Assembly (NCBI GenBank): GCA_905193225.1
Contig: CAJJNV010000018.1
Location: forward strand, 1 to 40,402
Direction: 5' to 3'
Source of the DNA: an uncultured Oscillospiraceae bacterium
GTDB lineage: Bacteria; Bacillota; Clostridia; Oscillospirales; Acutalibacteraceae
Length of the DNA stretch: 40,402 nt
The notes beneath the pieces are model-generated. The model saw only the letters and a list, made by a program, of their open reading frames with translations. It was not told the DNA's origin and searched no databases. Shown piece after piece: positions 22,414 through 33,930 of this stretch (position 1 is the first letter of the stretch; each line of letters begins with the position of its first letter). A program made the translations under genes and the position numbers.

Positions 22414-24531
22414 ATGTCTGATCTGGTCATTGTGGAGTCGCCGACCAAGGCAAAAAGCATAAAAAAATATCTTGGCGGCAATTATGAAATAATGGCGTCG
22501 GTAGGTCATATACGCGACCTGCCAAAAAAGAAAATGTCGGTTTCCCTTGACGGGAAATTTAAACCGAAATACGAGCCTGTGGCCGGTAAGGAGGAACTCA
22601 TAAAATCCCTCCAAACTGCCGCCGCAAAAAGCGATCGGGTATATCTCGCGACCGACCCCGACCGCGAGGGTGAAGCCATCGCCTGGCATCTTGCCGAGCT
22701 TTTGGCACTTAACGAAAACGAGCCTATACGGGTCACCTTTAACGAAATAACAAAATCGGGAGTGCAAAAGGGAATGGCCGCTCCCCGTTCCATAGATATG
22801 AATCTTGTGGACGCTCAGCAGGCCAGAAGAATTCTCGACCGAATTGTCGGTTATAAGCTCAGTCCCTTCCTCTGGAAAAAGGTCAGAAGAGGCCTTTCGG
22901 CCGGAAGGGTGCAGAGTGTGGTCGTGAGGCTTATCGTCGACAGGGAAGAGGAAATAAGAAAATTTGTTCCCGAGGAATACTGGACAATCGACGCAAAATT
23001 AAGCCAGAAACCCACCTCTAAGAAATTCCCCGCAAAGCTGCACACTACTCTTGACGGCAAAAAGGTGGCCGTTTCAAATGAGCAGCAGGCAAACGAGATA
23101 AAGGAAGCCCTTGAAAAGGCTCAGTATAAGGTCTTGAAGGTCAAAAAGGGAACAAGGACCTGCCAGCCGCCCCCTCCCTTTATTACATCGGCACTGCAGC
23201 AGGATACCGCCAGAAAATTCGGAATGACCGGTGAGCGCACCATGCGTATCGCTCAACAGCTCTATGAAGGAATCGACATACAGGGAATGGGCACCACAGG
23301 TCTTATAACCTATATGAGAACCGACTCGGTGAGAATTTCCGAGGAAGCCAGAACGGCCGGAAATCAGTTTATCGAGGAGCATTTCGGAAAGAACTATCTT
23401 CCCGCAAAGCCACGGTATTATAAGACAAAAGCTTCGGCTCAGGACGGACACGAGGCCATACGTCCCACCGTCATTTCCCTTACCCCCGCAATGGCAAAGC
23501 CCTCCCTTACCTCCGAGCAGTATAAGCTTTATAAGCTCATATGGGAGCGGTTTATGGCCAGCCTTATGGCCGCATGTATCCAGTCGACCCAGTCGATAGA
23601 TATTTCTGCAGCCGATTATATCTTCCGCGCCAGCGGATACACCGTGAAATTCGACGGATATACCGCCGTTTATTCTTCTGCAAAGGATGAGGACGAGGAG
23701 GGCGAATCGGTGCTTCCGCCTCTTGCCGAGGGAGATATACTGGTGCTTCGCGATCTTGCGGGGAATCAGCATTTCACCCAGCCCCCCGCAAGATATAACG
23801 ACGCCACCCTTATTGACGTTATGGAGAAAACCGGCATCGGCCGACCAAGTACCTATGCTCCCACCATCGCCACGGTCATAAAGAGAGAATATGTCGAAAG
23901 GGAAAAACGCTCATTAAAGCCTACCCCTTTGGGAGAGGTCACCACCGGCCTTATGAAGGAGCTTTTCAAGGACATTGTTGATTCCAAATTCACCGCCAAG
24001 ATGGAAGAGGATCTCGACCTTGTGGCCGAAGGAAAGCTTGACTATGTTACCACCCTCGAAAATTTCTACGGGCCCTTTGAGAAAAACCTTGAAACGGCCG
24101 AACAGAAAATGGAGGGCAAACACGCCAAGGTGCCGGATGTGGAAACCGATGAAATCTGCCCCAATTGCGGAAGAAAAATGGTCATAAAAAACAGCAGGTT
24201 CGGAAAATTTCTTGCCTGCTCCGGCTATCCCGAGTGCAAAACCACAAAATCCATCGTTACGGTCACAAAGGGTTTTTGTCCCAAGTGCGGCAAGCCTATT
24301 GTCGAAAGAAAATCTAAGCGCGGCTATAAATATTACGGCTGCGAGGACTATAAAGACTGCAAGTTTATGACCTGGGACGTGCCCACCGACGAGCTTTGTC
24401 CCAAGTGCGGAAAGACTCTCTTTAAACGCCGCGGCGGATTCATCGTCTGCAACAACGAAGGCTGCGGATACGAGCGGGTGGCCGAGAAAAAGCCGAGAGG
24501 CAGAAAAAAGGCGGAAAAGGCCGATGAATAA
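22414..24531 (+). CDS. topA: DNA topoisomerase I
   Basis: A 705-residue type IA topoisomerase that relaxes negative supercoils. The Toprim domain begins LVIVESPTKAKSIKKYLGG, with TDPDREGEAIAWH. The catalytic Tyr is in GLITYMRTDSVRISEEA (about residue 300). Three C-terminal zinc modules follow: CPNCGRKMV, CPKCGKPIV and CPKCGKTLF with paired downstream Cys. A basic tail ends the protein. AAAGGAAG precedes the ATG. Its end overlaps trmFO by 8 nt. Confidence 0.97.
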   Translation: MSDLVIVESPTKAKSIKKYLGGNYEIMASVGHIRDLPKKKMSVSLDGKFKPKYEPVAGKEELIKSLQTAAAKSDRVYLATDPDREGEAIAWHLAELLALNENEPIRVTFNEITKSGVQKGMAAPRSIDMNLVDAQQARRILDRIVGYKLSPFLWKKVRRGLSAGRVQSVVVRLIVDREEEIRKFVPEEYWTIDAKLSQKPTSKKFPAKLHTTLDGKKVAVSNEQQANEIKEALEKAQYKVLKVKKGTRTCQPPPPFITSALQQDTARKFGMTGERTMRIAQQLYEGIDIQGMGTTGLITYMRTDSVRISEEARTAGNQFIEEHFGKNYLPAKPRYYKTKASAQDGHEAIRPTVISLTPAMAKPSLTSEQYKLYKLIWERFMASLMAACIQSTQSIDISAADYIFRASGYTVKFDGYTAVYSSAKDEDEEGESVLPPLAEGDILVLRDLAGNQHFTQPPARYNDATLIDVMEKTGIGRPSTYAPTIATVIKREYVEREKRSLKPTPLGEVTTGLMKELFKDIVDSKFTAKMEEDLDLVAEGKLDYVTTLENFYGPFEKNLETAEQKMEGKHAKVPDVETDEICPNCGRKMVIKNSRFGKFLACSGYPECKTTKSIVTVTKGFCPKCGKPIVERKSKRGYKYYGCEDYKDCKFMTWDVPTDELCPKCGKTLFKRRGGFIVCNNEGCGYERVAEKKPRGRKKAEKADE

Positions 24532-25831
24532 CCTGACCGCAACCGTTGTGGGAGCGGGACTTGCGGGATGCGAAGCGGCCTTGCAACTTGCAAACCGCGG
24601 GGTCAGGGTTACTCTTTTTGAAATGAAACCGCAAAAAAAATCCCCCGCCCACAAAATCGACGGTTTTGCCGAGCTTGTTTGCTCAAATTCCCTGAAGGCC
24701 GAGCGCATTTCCTCTGCCGGAGGACTTCTTAAAGCCGAAATGGCCGAGCTGTCATCCGTGTGCGTCGAGACGGCATATAAATGCGCCGTTCCCGCAGGTG
24801 GAGCGCTGGCGGTCAATCGGGAGGAGTTTTCCCGCATTATAACCGAAAAAATTCGCTCGAATCCCAACATTGAGGTGGTTTCAGAGGAACTTTGCGAAAT
24901 TCCCAAAGGACCCTGCATCATTGCAACAGGCCCGCTGACCTCCGACGGTCTTTCGGCCGCCATATCCGATTTTTTCGGAATGGAGCATTTAAGCTTTTAC
25001 GATGCCGCCGCACCCATTGTCACGGGGGAAAGCGTTGATATGCAAAGCGCTTTCGCCGCTTCGAGATACGATCGGGGCGAGGACGATTATATCAACTGTC
25101 CCATGAATAAAGAACAGTATGAGGCCTTTTACGAGGCTCTTATAGCCGCCGAAGGTGCGACACTTCACGAGTTTGACAAGCCCACCGTTTACGAGGGCTG
25201 TATGCCCATCGAAATTATGGCAAAGCGGGGAGCCGACACCATTCGTTACGGTCCCTTAAAGCCGGTGGGGCTTCGCGATCCGCGAACGGGTCACCGACCC
25301 TGGGCCGCCGTTCAGTTGAGAAAGGAAAACAGCGAGGGCACCCTTTACAACCTCGTGGGATTTCAGACCAACCTTAAATTCGGCGAGCAAAAACGGGTCT
25401 TTTCCATGATTCCCGCCCTTAAAAATGCCGAGTTTGTGCGATACGGCGTTATGCATCGCAACACCTTTATAAATTCTCCGAAGGTGCTTTGCTCCGACTT
25501 TTCGGCAAGAAAACGGACCGATCTCTTTTTCGCAGGACAGCTTACCGGGGTGGAAGGATATATGGAATCGGCCGCCTCGGGAATTATGGCCGGGATAAAT
25601 CTTTTTAAACGCCTTTCGGGAGAAAACACCGTAACACTTCCCGCCGATACGATGATCGGCGCCCTTTCAAGATATATAAGCGATCAAAATCTTTCTGACT
25701 TTCAGCCTATGGGGGCTTCCTTCGGGCTTCTTCCGCCCCTTGAAACCCACATAAGAGATAAAAAGGAGCGGTATACCGCCCTTGCAGAAAGATCGCTGCT
25801 GCAAATAAAAAACATAAAAGAAATGATTTAA
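24524..25831 (+). CDS. trmFO: Methylenetetrahydrofolate-tRNA-(uracil-5-)-methyltransferase
   Basis: A 435-residue FAD enzyme that makes ribothymidine at position 54 of tRNAs using methylenetetrahydrofolate. The N terminus VVGAGLAGCEAALQLANRG is the FAD-binding Rossmann motif. AHKIDGFAELVCSNSLKAE and GCMPIEIMAKRGADTIRYGP are family blocks. The length is normal. It starts inside the last codons of topA and its stop TAA overlaps the ATG of the next gene, so the genes are tightly coupled. Confidence 0.96.
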   Translation: MNNLTATVVGAGLAGCEAALQLANRGVRVTLFEMKPQKKSPAHKIDGFAELVCSNSLKAERISSAGGLLKAEMAELSSVCVETAYKCAVPAGGALAVNREEFSRIITEKIRSNPNIEVVSEELCEIPKGPCIIATGPLTSDGLSAAISDFFGMEHLSFYDAAAPIVTGESVDMQSAFAASRYDRGEDDYINCPMNKEQYEAFYEALIAAEGATLHEFDKPTVYEGCMPIEIMAKRGADTIRYGPLKPVGLRDPRTGHRPWAAVQLRKENSEGTLYNLVGFQTNLKFGEQKRVFSMIPALKNAEFVRYGVMHRNTFINSPKVLCSDFSARKRTDLFFAGQLTGVEGYMESAASGIMAGINLFKRLSGENTVTLPADTMIGALSRYISDQNLSDFQPMGASFGLLPPLETHIRDKKERYTALAERSLLQIKNIKEMI

Positions 25832-26841
25832 TGGAAACAAAAATTCTCTCCCCAAAAGAGGGACTTGAGGCCGCCGCGCAGCTTATAAAAGAGGGCGAGG
25901 TTGTGGGAATCCCCACCGAAACGGTCTACGGTCTCGGAGCAAACGCTTTAGAAAAAGAAGCGGTGCTTAAAATATTTGCTGCAAAGGGCCGCCCGGCCGA
26001 CAATCCTCTTATAGTGCACATCGGGCGGTTTTGCGAGCTTGAAAAACTGACCGATTTTGTGCCCGAAAAGGCAAAAATGCTTGCCGAAAAATTTTGGCCC
26101 GGACCTCTTACAATGATTTTTAAATCAAACGGAGCCGTTCCCAAAGAAACGACCGGCGGGCTTGATACGGTGGCTGTGCGCTTTCCCTCTCATCCCGTGG
26201 CAAACGAGCTTATAGAGCTTGCGGGGCTGCCCATTGCCGCTCCTTCGGCCAACACATCCGGAAAGCCGAGTCCCACCGCCGCCGCCCACGTCTTTCACGA
26301 TATGAATGGCAAGATCCCTCTCATTATCGATGGGGGAGAGTGTCTTGTGGGTGTGGAATCCACCGTTATTTCCATGGTGAGCGACCCGCCGAGGCTTCTT
26401 CGCCCGGGCGGAGTGACAGTGGAACAGATCGAAGGGGTCATCGGAAAAATCGAGATCGACCCTTCGGTTGAACATAACATTCAGGTCAAAAAGGCCTCCT
26501 CTCCCGGAATGAAATATAAGCATTATTCCCCCTCATGCAAGGTCATTCTTGTTCATTCGGATGGGGAGAAGTTTGCCGAATTTGTAAAGCAAAATGCAGG
26601 GCAAAATGATGCCGCAATGTGTTTTGACGAGGATGCGGACAAGCTTATGATTCCCGTTATAACCCTCGGAAGGACCGAGGACAGCACCGCTCACGCCCAC
26701 AGGCTTTTTGCCGCCCTAAGGCTTTCCGACGAGAAAGGCTACGATACGGTGTATGCCCATTGCCCCAAGGTTGAGGGAGTGGGTCTTGCCGTTTTCAACC
26801 GTCTTGTGCGTGCGGCAGGTTTTGATGAAAGGTGGCTGTAA
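25831..26841 (+). CDS. Threonylcarbamoyl-AMP synthase (Sua5-type)
   Basis: A 336-residue enzyme of tRNA t6A synthesis, making threonylcarbamoyl-AMP from Thr, bicarbonate and ATP. The YrdC domain (residues 1 to about 205) contains GIPTETVYGLGANAL, KGRPADNPLIVHI and APSANTSGKPSPTAA. A linker with SPGMKYKHYSP leads to the extra C-terminal Sua5 domain. The two-domain form is usual for Sua5 (ywlC) in Firmicutes. The ATG overlaps the trmFO stop (TAATG). Confidence 0.95.
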   Translation: METKILSPKEGLEAAAQLIKEGEVVGIPTETVYGLGANALEKEAVLKIFAAKGRPADNPLIVHIGRFCELEKLTDFVPEKAKMLAEKFWPGPLTMIFKSNGAVPKETTGGLDTVAVRFPSHPVANELIELAGLPIAAPSANTSGKPSPTAAAHVFHDMNGKIPLIIDGGECLVGVESTVISMVSDPPRLLRPGGVTVEQIEGVIGKIEIDPSVEHNIQVKKASSPGMKYKHYSPSCKVILVHSDGEKFAEFVKQNAGQNDAAMCFDEDADKLMIPVITLGRTEDSTAHAHRLFAALRLSDEKGYDTVYAHCPKVEGVGLAVFNRLVRAAGFDERWL

Positions 26842-26844
26842 AAA

Positions 26845-27435
26845 ATGGTTGTGGGAATAACCGGACAGACCGGCTCGGGCAAATCCACCGTTGTAAAAAT
26901 GCTGGGGTTCGCGGGTATCGATGCAGACAAGGTGGCTCACGAGGTGCTGCGCGAGAAAGAGGTAAAGGCTCAGCTTTGCGAGCGTTTCGGCGATGACATT
27001 TTAGACGAGCAGGGAGAAATATGCCGTCCCGCCCTCGCCAAAAAGGCCTTTGCAAGCCCTGCCGCACTGTCCATGCTCGGCGCAATAACCTATCCCGTCA
27101 TAACAAAGCGGATCTTAGATAAGATAGACGCCTTTGAAAGGCAGGGCGAAAGCATAATTATGCTGGACGCCCCCACTCTTTACGAAAGCGGAGCCGACAA
27201 AATGTGCGGTAAGGTCGTTTTTGTTACGGCCGACCGGGAGGTAAGAAAGCACCGCATTATGGCGCGCGACGGGCTGACCGAGCAGGCGGCCGAGCTTAGA
27301 CTGTCGGCGCAAAAAACAGACGATTTTTATAAGTCTGCCGACTTTAAAATTATAAACAACGGCCGAAAGGACGAGCTTGAAAAGGCCGTGCAAGGCCTTA
27401 AAAACACACTTTTAAAACTCACGGAGGAGAAATAG
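26845..27435 (+). CDS. coaE: Dephospho-CoA kinase
   Basis: A 196-residue kinase catalysing the last step of coenzyme A synthesis. The P-loop is GITGQTGSGKSTV, followed by the DADKVAHEVL-type segment (here GIDADKVAHEVLRE). It lies 3 nt after the Sua5 gene and 2 nt before hisS, within the operon-like run. Confidence 0.93.
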   Translation: MVVGITGQTGSGKSTVVKMLGFAGIDADKVAHEVLREKEVKAQLCERFGDDILDEQGEICRPALAKKAFASPAALSMLGAITYPVITKRILDKIDAFERQGESIIMLDAPTLYESGADKMCGKVVFVTADREVRKHRIMARDGLTEQAAELRLSAQKTDDFYKSADFKIINNGRKDELEKAVQGLKNTLLKLTEEK

Positions 27436-27437
27436 AT

Positions 27438-28748
27438 ATGGCAAAGCTGCAAACCGCTATACGAGGCACCCAGGATGTGCTTCCGAAGGACAGCTATAAA
27501 TGGCAATATGTCGAAAAAACCCTGCTTGAAACGGCGGGACTTTTCGGATTTTCCGAAATGCGTGTGCCTGTTTTTGAGCATACCGAGCTTTTTTTGCGTT
27601 CGGTAGGGGATACCACCGATGTGGTGCAAAAGGAAATGTACACCTTCGATGACAAGGGTGGGCGTTCCATAACCTTGCGGCCCGAGGGTACGTCCGGGGC
27701 GGTCAGATGCCTGCTTGAGCACGGACTGCACAACGACGCGCTGCCGGTTAAGGCCAGCTATGTCCTTTCCTGCTATCGTTATGAAAAGCCCCAGGCGGGC
27801 AGACTCCGCGAGTTCCACCAGTTTGGAATAGAGTGCTTCGGTGCGCCGCTGCCTTCTGCCGATGCCGAGGTCATCTCGGTGGCGCATACTGCCTTTGAGC
27901 GCTTCGGCCTTAAAAACATCGAGCTTCAGCTCAATTCCATCGGCTGCCCCGAATGCCGTAAAAAATATCTCGAGGCTCTTAAAGGATATTTTGAGGGCAA
28001 AAAGAATGAGCTTTGCGACACCTGCAAAGACCGTCTTTCCCGCAATCCCATGAGAATTCTCGACTGCAAATCCCCCGTTTGCCACGAGATAGCCAAAGAT
28101 GCCCCCATTATGCTCGATTACCTCTGCGACGACTGCAGAGAGCATTTTGAGCAGGTCAAGGCCCGTCTTTCGGCTATGAATATAGACTATGTTATAAACC
28201 CCACCATTGTAAGAGGCCTTGATTATTACACCCGCACGGTATTTGAATTTGTTTCGACCGAAATCGGCGCTCAAGGGACGGTTTGCGCAGGCGGACGGTA
28301 TGACGGTCTTGTGTCCGAAATGGGAGGTCCCGAGCTTCCTTCTCTGGGCTTCGGAATGGGACTTGAGCGGCTGCTCATCCTTATGGAAAAGCAGGGTTGT
28401 GCATTCCCGCCGGTAAAACGCCCCGATATTTACGTTGCCCCCATGGGAGAAACGGCGGGCATAAAGGCCGAGGAGCTTTGCGCAGCGCTCAGAAGAGAGG
28501 GCTTTGCCGCCATAACCGATCTTAACGGCCGTGGACTTAAGGCTCAGATGAAATACGCCGGAAAGCTTAACGCCCGCTATGTTATCGTGCTTGGAGACAA
28601 CGAGCTTGCGGAAGGCAGGGCCAAGCTTAAGAATATGGATACCTCCGAGCAGCGTGACATTAACATTGCCGATATTGTAAAAGAATTTTACAGCCACTCC
28701 CTTGACGACTCCTTTGCCGCCATGGAGCAGAGCGTTGAAAATATGTAA
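27438..28748 (+). CDS. hisS: Histidyl-tRNA synthetase
   Basis: A 436-residue class II synthetase charging tRNA-His. It begins with the conserved RGTQDVLPKDSYKWQ region. It has motif 2 around YRYEKPQAGRLREFHQFGIE, the His-specific signature GLDYYTRTVFEF with GGRYDGL, and a C-terminal anticodon-binding domain (about 340-436). GGAGGAG precedes the ATG. It is followed closely by aspS, the usual pairing in Firmicutes. Confidence 0.97.
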   Translation: MAKLQTAIRGTQDVLPKDSYKWQYVEKTLLETAGLFGFSEMRVPVFEHTELFLRSVGDTTDVVQKEMYTFDDKGGRSITLRPEGTSGAVRCLLEHGLHNDALPVKASYVLSCYRYEKPQAGRLREFHQFGIECFGAPLPSADAEVISVAHTAFERFGLKNIELQLNSIGCPECRKKYLEALKGYFEGKKNELCDTCKDRLSRNPMRILDCKSPVCHEIAKDAPIMLDYLCDDCREHFEQVKARLSAMNIDYVINPTIVRGLDYYTRTVFEFVSTEIGAQGTVCAGGRYDGLVSEMGGPELPSLGFGMGLERLLILMEKQGCAFPPVKRPDIYVAPMGETAGIKAEELCAALRREGFAAITDLNGRGLKAQMKYAGKLNARYVIVLGDNELAEGRAKLKNMDTSEQRDINIADIVKEFYSHSLDDSFAAMEQSVENM

Positions 28749-28760
28749 GGAGAGTTTAAA

Positions 28761-30554
<1,794 letters not shown>

Positions 30555-30575
30555 AAGGACAGTCTCACAAAAGCG

Positions 30576-30649
30576 GCGGTCGGTACCGTCCGACCGCAGC
30601 ACAATGTTGATATTGATCGATCCGCCGAAGCACATCGGCGGATTTTTTT
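30576..30649 (+). terminator. Hairpin plus intrinsic terminator after aspS
   Basis: A perfect 8-bp hairpin (GCGGTCGG 30576-30583, CCGACCGC 30590-30597) precedes the terminator proper: TCCGCCGA (30621-30628) with TCGGCGGA (30635-30642) and seven T. Confidence 0.88.
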
Positions 30650-30977
30650 ATGAACAAAAAAAGAACAGAAAGGCGCGTCCGGCAAGGAAATAAGCCATTA
30701 TTTTATCATCTTCTTTGTAAAGTTCTCGTAAAATAAAAATCGTTGCTTTATTTTTTTGTATAAAATGCTTGATTTTTTTGCTTTTCTAATGTAGAATGTG
30801 AAATGTGAGAGACCGTTGTATCGGAAATACCCAATAATAAACATTTTTTTGCCGAATGGAAGTATGAAATCGCCGACAGGTCGGTGTGTTTCGGAAGGTG
30901 AGGAAAAGTTTGGCGAAAAAGGGGTTTGCGGGAAAATATCTTTCCACACGGTACGACACAAGAATGGAGGAAAAACA
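30650..30977 (+). other. Promoter region and long leader of the dockerin protein gene
   Basis: No gene. A promoter at 30769-30797 would give a leader of about 175 nt. The leader holds a CCGAC/GTCGG hairpin near 30873-30884 but no riboswitch that I recognise. Confidence 0.45.
30769..30797 (+). promoter_or_regulatory. Promoter of the first dockerin-family gene
   Basis: -35 TTGATT (30769-30774), 17-nt spacer, -10 TAGAAT (30792-30797). Confidence 0.6.
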
Positions 30978-33809
30978 ATGAAAAAAACACTCAAAAAATC
31001 ACTGGCGATCGTTTTATCACTGATGATGATTATCAGCGTATTCTCTGTCGGTGCCGCGGTTTCGGCCGACACCGAGTATACAATGATCGCCATCGTGGCA
31101 ATGAAGCCCGCCGAAGATGCGGCACAGCTGTCTACGCGCCACATTTTCAATCTGACAGAGGCCGATCTGACAGCTCTCAACGGCGGAACCCCCGTTGACC
31201 TCGGCTCCTACGGCTTTGAGGCCGAGTGGGGCATCGGAGATGCGGCAAGCAACAATCCCGCCGAATACCCCGCAGGCAACTGGGGTAATTCCCACTGGGG
31301 CTATGACGCCAACGGAAATCTTTATTACGAAACAAACTTTGACATTACCGCCGGCGGCAACACTCCTGCCGAGAAGTATGCCGCAGCGGGCAGAGGAGAG
31401 CTTAAAGGTATTCTTCGTGAAACCGCCGACGGAGCACCTGTTGACGGAAAGGTCATCGACGCCCTCGGCAGAGCAGTTGCTCCCGACATGAAGGCCAACG
31501 AGACCCTGGAGGGCAGAGATACTATTCGTCTGACCCTCACCACCGAGGAAGTTTACTATGCTCCCGCTGTTACCACCAAGGAAATTCAGCTCACAAACGC
31601 TGATAGTGCCGACGGTTGGTGGGTGTATGGCAATGAAGAGTTTTCTGTCGACAACGAAATCAAATCCGAAGGCACCGGAAGCATCAAATACCCCCACACC
31701 GGCGGTGTTGCCTGGGGCGCCACCTTTGAGCCCAAGGATGTTACCGGTATTAAGTCGATCTCCTTCGACATTGCCGCTAACAATGACGGCATCCTCACCG
31801 AGCCTACCGACAAATGCTTCCTTCTCATGAGCGACGGTGTTCTTCAGGGATTTAAGGAGCCCTTTAACGGCGAAGCTTTCTTAACAAATGATCCCGAATC
31901 CATGAAGAAGGTCATGCAGTTCGACGTTTCGGTTTTCAACACAAACAAGGATGAATACACCCTTACTCCCGACAGCAAGACCTTTAAGACTGTAACCCTC
32001 ACACCTTCTGTTGTCGGTGAAGAATTTAATTATAAGAATGTCACCAACTTTATGCATTGGAGCTGCACAGGTTATGGCGGAGACCATACCGAGTGGATGG
32101 ACAACGTCAGAGTAACCGTTGAGGTTGCCGGCGAAGAACCCAAGGAGTATGTTAACTTCAAGACCTGGGGAACCGATGAGTTTAACGCGGCCGTTTCTTC
32201 CGACACCGCAGAGCCCGGCGACAATCTTACAACCGGAGCAAACGGCGTTTATACCGTTTACAGCCGTCCCGCAACCTACGGCACATCTGCTGCCGGTGTG
32301 GTCGGATATGCCAGCTACGGCAACACCTTTATGGCTCATAAGAATCGCGAGTATGTCTATGAATTTGATTTCTGGGTAAACGACATTGCCGAGGACGAAA
32401 AGGGCGAGGTTCTTTTCTACGGCGACCTTTACAATCAGGATACCGTTGACGATGCTACCGTCAACACATATTTCACCAATGGTATTACATATAATGATTT
32501 CGCAGCCGAAAAAACCATCCGCTACAACGAGGAATTCGGATATGCATACAAGACCCTGTCCGCCACTCTTGTAGCTGAAGAGGACGGCAACAGCGAGTCC
32601 CGTTGGTATTATAACCGTCTCAATGTCAGAAACCAGGGCGAGCGCGACAGCTACGCCGTGGGCGATGTTAATTTCTACGAGTGCAGAATTTACGACTATA
32701 CCGTTGATCCCTTCACTCCCATTGTGACACTTAAACCCGGTGAGGATCAGATGGCCGGATTCTCGAATGAGACCAATCCCAACACCGCAAATCCAAGAGA
32801 AATGGATGTTCTTTCGGTTACCAAGGGCGCTCTTGTAAGCCTTCCCAAGGCCAAGAACTGCGACAATACCCTGCTCTTTGGCAACGCAGCAGCCGATCTT
32901 AAGGCCGGCAGCTATGTCATTAAATATGAGCTTTCCGATATCGTTGTTGCAGGCGAAGGCACCCTTGCCACCGTTAAGATTATGAACGGCGCAAATGAGG
33001 TTGCTTCCAAAGACATCACCGCTGCCGATCTTAATCTTGCAGCCAAGACAAATATTATCGAGGTACCCTTTGATGTCGCAGCCGACGGAAAATATTCCGC
33101 AGAGCTTTACATCAACAACAAAATGGGCTTCAGCCTTAAATCCATCGCTATGGGCGTTGAAATCGATCCCGACGACATTGCAAAGGTTGCCGAAAAGATA
33201 AACGCTATCGGCGAGATCCAATACGATCCCGACAAGGAACTTGACAACGGCGTGCTTATAACCGATGCCCGCAAAGCATATGACGATCTCTGCCAGAAAT
33301 ATAATGGTATGGATATGAGCGGCTATATCGACAACTTCACAATGCTTACAAGCGCCGAAAGCCTTTATGCAGGCAAGGTTGCCGAGTACGCGGAAATGCT
33401 CGAAACGGCCAAGATTGTTGACGACAGCATTGCTTCCATTCCTCTTCCCGTAACCCTCGAAAGCGGAGAATACATTGTTGCCGCCGAACAGGCACTTGCC
33501 GAGTTTGTCAAAAACTATTCTCGGGAAAAGGCAGATGCCCACATCACCAAGGAAAACGACCTTAAATTGGCACGCGAGGCATACGATCTGCTTCTCCAGG
33601 TTAAATACGGCGACGTTGATGCAAACGGAACAGTTGAAGCCACCGATGCACTGTGGGCACTCCAGGCTTATGTTGGATCGAGACAGCTCGACGACACCCA
33701 GTTTAAGGCTGCCGACGTTAACCTTGACGAAAAGGTTGACACCTCCGACGCACTTGCTATTCTCCAGTTTGCCGTTCAGCTCCGCACCGAGCTTCCCGTT
33801 AAGAACTGA
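30978..33809 (+). CDS. Large secreted protein with C-terminal dockerin, unknown function
   Basis: A 943-residue protein. A signal peptide spans residues 1-30 (VLSLMMIISVFSVGAAVSAD). Residues about 30-200 are of unknown type. About 204-380 is a beta-rich domain resembling carbohydrate-binding or galactose-binding folds (aromatic-rich, starting near DGWWVYGNEEFS). About 390-730 is a second module homologous to the whole of the next gene product. A helical segment follows at about 735-870, and a dockerin (about 876-940) has loops DVDANGTVEATD and DVNLDEKVDTSD. No catalytic motif is recognised. The start is ATG 30978, with GGAGG at 7 nt; the frame upstream belongs to the leader. Likely anchored through cohesin binding. 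Confidence 0.8.
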   Translation: MKKTLKKSLAIVLSLMMIISVFSVGAAVSADTEYTMIAIVAMKPAEDAAQLSTRHIFNLTEADLTALNGGTPVDLGSYGFEAEWGIGDAASNNPAEYPAGNWGNSHWGYDANGNLYYETNFDITAGGNTPAEKYAAAGRGELKGILRETADGAPVDGKVIDALGRAVAPDMKANETLEGRDTIRLTLTTEEVYYAPAVTTKEIQLTNADSADGWWVYGNEEFSVDNEIKSEGTGSIKYPHTGGVAWGATFEPKDVTGIKSISFDIAANNDGILTEPTDKCFLLMSDGVLQGFKEPFNGEAFLTNDPESMKKVMQFDVSVFNTNKDEYTLTPDSKTFKTVTLTPSVVGEEFNYKNVTNFMHWSCTGYGGDHTEWMDNVRVTVEVAGEEPKEYVNFKTWGTDEFNAAVSSDTAEPGDNLTTGANGVYTVYSRPATYGTSAAGVVGYASYGNTFMAHKNREYVYEFDFWVNDIAEDEKGEVLFYGDLYNQDTVDDATVNTYFTNGITYNDFAAEKTIRYNEEFGYAYKTLSATLVAEEDGNSESRWYYNRLNVRNQGERDSYAVGDVNFYECRIYDYTVDPFTPIVTLKPGEDQMAGFSNETNPNTANPREMDVLSVTKGALVSLPKAKNCDNTLLFGNAAADLKAGSYVIKYELSDIVVAGEGTLATVKIMNGANEVASKDITAADLNLAAKTNIIEVPFDVAADGKYSAELYINNKMGFSLKSIAMGVEIDPDDIAKVAEKINAIGEIQYDPDKELDNGVLITDARKAYDDLCQKYNGMDMSGYIDNFTMLTSAESLYAGKVAEYAEMLETAKIVDDSIASIPLPVTLESGEYIVAAEQALAEFVKNYSREKADAHITKENDLKLAREAYDLLLQVKYGDVDANGTVEATDALWALQAYVGSRQLDDTQFKAADVNLDEKVDTSDALAILQFAVQLRTELPVKN

Positions 33810-33873
33810 TCGGCCGCCGAAGCGTCATCGGCAAAGTGATTTTCGGTAAATCCGGAAATTAAACAGATAAAAA

Positions 33874-33903
33874 CAGGTCGGCGGGAGGGATTTCGCCGAC
33901 CTG
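33874..33903 (+). repeat. Hairpin between the two paralogous genes
   Basis: Perfect 10-bp arms CAGGTCGGCG (33874-33883) and CGCCGACCTG (33894-33903). The T-run after it is poor, so it may be a partial terminator or a stability element in a two-gene mRNA. Confidence 0.65.
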
Positions 33904-33930
33904 AATCTTTAAAGAAAAAAGGAGATATTT

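Noticed and set aside
31881..33542. 553-codon minus-strand frame opposite the first dockerin protein
   Set aside because: Same reason: antisense to a well-supported secreted protein.
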